Shown one piece after another: positions 7,457 through 10,335 of a DNA stretch of 10,335 nucleotides. The notes beneath the pieces were generated by a model, which worked only from the letters and a program-made list of their open reading frames with translations, did not search any database and was not told where the DNA came from. Made by a program: the position numbers and the translations under genes. How positions within the stretch are numbered: the stretch's first letter is position 1; each line of letters opens with the position of its first letter. Source of the stretch: an uncultured Gammaproteobacteria bacterium. GTDB lineage: Bacteria > Pseudomonadota > Gammaproteobacteria > Steroidobacterales > GCA-2729495. The stretch lies in contig CALGMY010000012.1 in NCBI GenBank assembly GCA_937958785.1, forward strand, positions 1 to 10,335, read 5' to 3'.

Positions 7457-8368
7457 ATGCACCCCATGCACACCACCACCCTTCGCGGCATCGGTTTCAT
7501 GCTCGTGGCCGTCGCGAGCTTCGCGGGGATGGACGCGGTGCTGAAGGTCCTGGCGGGCGTCTACCCGCCGCTGCAGGTGGGCGCCCTGCGGGGCGCCTCC
7601 TCCCTGCCCTTCGTGCTGGCCACGGTCGCCTGGTCCGGGACCTGGCGGGACCTGCGCGTGGTCCGCTGGCAGCTGCACCTCGCCCGTGGCGTGCTGGCGC
7701 TCATCATGATCTGGGGATTCGTCGCCGCCGTAGCGGTGCTCTCGCTCGCCGACGCCTACGCGATCTTCTTCATCGCGCCGCTGCTGGTGACGGCCGCGGC
7801 GGTGCCGATCCTCAAGGAGCGCGTGGACTGGCGCCGGTGGGTCGCGATCGGCGTCGGCCTGTCGGGCGTGCTCTGGATGCTCCAGCCGGGCGGCGCCGCC
7901 CTGGACCTCATCGGCGCGCTGGGCGCCCTGGCCGCGGCCGTGGCCTACGCGCTGGCCTCCGTGTCCGTGCGCGTGATGACGCGCACCGAGACCACGGTGT
8001 CCCTCGTGTTCTGGTTCCTGGTGCTGCTCACGATCTTCGCGGGCCTGCTGGCGCTGCCCGGCTGGGTGCCGGTGCAGGATGAACACTGGCCCTGGCTGGC
8101 CCTGCTCGGCATCTTCGGTGCGCTCGGCCAGCACTTCGTCACCGAGGCGTTCCGGGCGGCGCCGGCCTCGGTCATCGCACCCTTCGAGTACACCGCCATG
8201 CTCTGGGCCGTGGCCATCGACTGGGTGTTCTGGGACACCTGGCCCGCCAGCCGCATCTGGCTGGGCGCGGGCCTCATCATCGCCTGCGGGTTGTACCTGA
8301 TCTGGCGGGAGCGCCAGCAGCACCAGAAGCTGACCGCGGCCGCGGTGGCGGACACGCCGGTGCCCTGA
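7457..8368 (+). CDS. EamA/DMT-superfamily transporter
   Basis: Inner-membrane protein of 303 aa with about ten hydrophobic helices arranged as two EamA repeats (about 10-142 and 150-284), the usual layout of drug/metabolite transporters. The first repeat ends with PILKERVDWRRWVAIGVGLSGVL, where the LKE(R) followed by a glycine-rich helix is typical. The second contains the family pattern AFRAAPASVIAPFEYTAMLW and a final helix ending LIWRER. The short charged C-terminal tail lies in the cytoplasm by family topology. The substrate is unknown; relatives export amino acids or other metabolites or import S-adenosylmethionine. Two starts are possible, ATG at 7457 and ATG at 7466, neither with a clear Shine-Dalgarno sequence. 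The gap to the serine hydrolase is 23 bases, so co-transcription is plausible despite the hairpin between them. Confidence 0.88.
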   Translation: MHPMHTTTLRGIGFMLVAVASFAGMDAVLKVLAGVYPPLQVGALRGASSLPFVLATVAWSGTWRDLRVVRWQLHLARGVLALIMIWGFVAAVAVLSLADAYAIFFIAPLLVTAAAVPILKERVDWRRWVAIGVGLSGVLWMLQPGGAALDLIGALGALAAAVAYALASVSVRVMTRTETTVSLVFWFLVLLTIFAGLLALPGWVPVQDEHWPWLALLGIFGALGQHFVTEAFRAAPASVIAPFEYTAMLWAVAIDWVFWDTWPASRIWLGAGLIIACGLYLIWRERQQHQKLTAAAVADTPVP

Positions 8369-8372
8369 AGCA

Positions 8373-8404
8373 GCCGCGGGGGCAGCCCAAGCCGCCCCCG
8401 CGGC
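8373..8404. terminator. Strong GC hairpin between convergent genes, candidate bidirectional terminator
   Basis: GCCGCGGGGGC (8373-8383) and GCCCCCGCGGC (8394-8404) pair perfectly over 11 bp around a ten-base loop. It sits four bases after the transporter stop and six bases from the stop of the convergent barrel gene, so it can serve both transcripts. Neither side shows a T-run, so it either works as a weak or Rho-assisted terminator or mainly protects 3' ends. Confidence 0.7.
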
Positions 8405-8410
8405 GCATCG

Positions 8411-8983
8411 TCAGAAGGTGTAGATGAGGCTTGCCGAAAGCAGGTCGATGTCCACGTCGGAGACCTCGAAGACCTCGTACTCGGCACGGATCTGGAACGA
8501 CGCGATGTGGAAGCGGGCGCCCACCCCGTAAGCCAGGTCGGAGCCATCATCGCTCGCGACCTCGATGCCGTCGACACTGGAATCTCCGTCCCAGGCCGCC
8601 ATGCCGACCTTCCCGAACACCCCCACCGGGCCCAGGTTGACGCCGGCGATGCCGAAGAGCGCCAGCGCGGTGGCATCGATCTCTGCCTCCGACCCCAGGA
8701 TCTGGTCGTCCGGCTCTCCGAAATCGATGTACTCGAGCTCGACGCCAAGGTCCACGAGCGGGACGATGCCGAAGTTGTAGCCCGCGATGAGTTTGTAGGC
8801 GGTGTCGTCACCGTCGAAGCTGAAGGTCCCGAAACCCTCGCCGCCATCCAAGCTTTCGTCGATAGACGCTTGGCCTAGGCCCGCCCCGATGTAGAAGCCG
8901 CTGTCCCCGCCCGCGTAGGCGGACGCGGAGAACATGGCTGCCGTCAGCAGGCTGCCGACCGCCAGTGCCTTTGTTGCGTTCAT
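8411..8983 (-). CDS. OmpA-like outer-membrane beta-barrel protein
   Basis: Small outer-membrane protein of 190 aa. A Sec signal peptide (positive N-terminus, hydrophobic core, ASAYA) predicts cleavage after Ala24. The mature part shows about eight alternating amphipathic strands: roughly 29-39, 61-71, 77-89, 104-117, 120-131, 149-160, 163-175 and 180-190. It ends in SLIYTF, the C-terminal Phe signature recognised by the BAM complex. This matches the eight-stranded OmpA/OmpW-like barrel domain without a peptidoglycan-binding domain. The loops are rich in Asp and Glu (for example DSSVDG and ASDDGSD), so the surface-exposed part is acidic. The start is fixed by a strong Shine-Dalgarno AGGGGAG (8989-8995 on the complement), five bases from the ATG. 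The specific function is unknown; it is probably a structural or environmental-adaptation porin-like protein. Confidence 0.88.
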   Translation of the reverse strand: MNATKALAVGSLLTAAMFSASAYAGGDSGFYIGAGLGQASIDESLDGGEGFGTFSFDGDDTAYKLIAGYNFGIVPLVDLGVELEYIDFGEPDDQILGSEAEIDATALALFGIAGVNLGPVGVFGKVGMAAWDGDSSVDGIEVASDDGSDLAYGVGARFHIASFQIRAEYEVFEVSDVDIDLLSASLIYTF

Positions 8984-9013
8984 GGATACTCCCCTGTGTT
9001 GAGACGCGCCGGG

Positions 9014-9035
9014 AGTGTAGCACCGCGGCTACAAT
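9014..9035. promoter_or_regulatory. Dyad with overlapping -10-like hexamers for divergent barrel and amidase genes
   Basis: TGTAGC (9016-9021) and GCTACA (9028-9033) form a perfect inverted repeat with a six-base spacer. The right half contains TACAAT (9030-9035), one base from the -10 consensus for the plus strand, about 25 bases before the amidase ATG. The left half reads TACACT on the minus strand (9014-9019), facing the barrel gene. No good -35 box lies 16-18 bases away in either direction, so activator dependence or a chance match are both possible. Confidence 0.4.
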
Positions 9036-9060
9036 CGGGGCTGGCCGGGAGACCTGCCCC

Positions 9061-10335
<1,275 letters not shown>

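Overview
The window is visibly very GC-rich (strong G/C bias at third codon positions) and densely coded; no gap between genes reaches 300 bases. It looks like chromosomal DNA of a gammaproteobacterium. The pointers are a Si-specific (soluble) transhydrogenase, the C5 haem pathway gene hemL, an OmpA-like outer-membrane barrel, a Tat-exported amidase and several intergenic palindromes of the REP type. The lineage is inferred from gene content and was not tested.

Positions 1-3835 (+) hold a tightly packed tetrapyrrole operon. It runs from a possible end of an upstream gene, through a hemC-hemD fusion (GTG start) and hemB (ATGA overlap with the fusion), to hemL (6-base gap). Together these cover glutamate-1-semialdehyde -> 5-aminolevulinate -> porphobilinogen -> hydroxymethylbilane -> uroporphyrinogen III. 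The fusion protein is the most unusual object in the window. Its HemC half keeps the catalytic Asp and the active-site arginines, but no Cys is seen where the dipyrromethane cofactor is normally attached. Its HemD half appears to lack the first part of the usual fold. HemB and HemL also depart from their family motifs in places.

Positions 3904-6200 hold a divergent pair: a CPBP-family membrane protease on the minus strand and sthA on the plus strand. The sthA stop codon lies inside a perfect 81-base palindrome (6195-6275, 40-bp arms around one central A), whose sequence resembles intergenic repeats mobilised by REP-associated tyrosine transposases (RAYTs).

Positions 6282-8368 (+) hold a membrane-anchored serine hydrolase of the beta-lactamase class C family and an EamA/DMT transporter, separated by a second short perfect hairpin. 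A strong hairpin at 8373-8404 separates the transporter from a convergent outer-membrane beta-barrel gene (8411-8983, minus). That gene is divergent from a Tat-signal amidase (9061 onward, plus), which runs off the window end. A dyad between these two contains -10-like hexamers for both directions. Apart from the haem operon, the genes look like unrelated single-gene or two-gene units.
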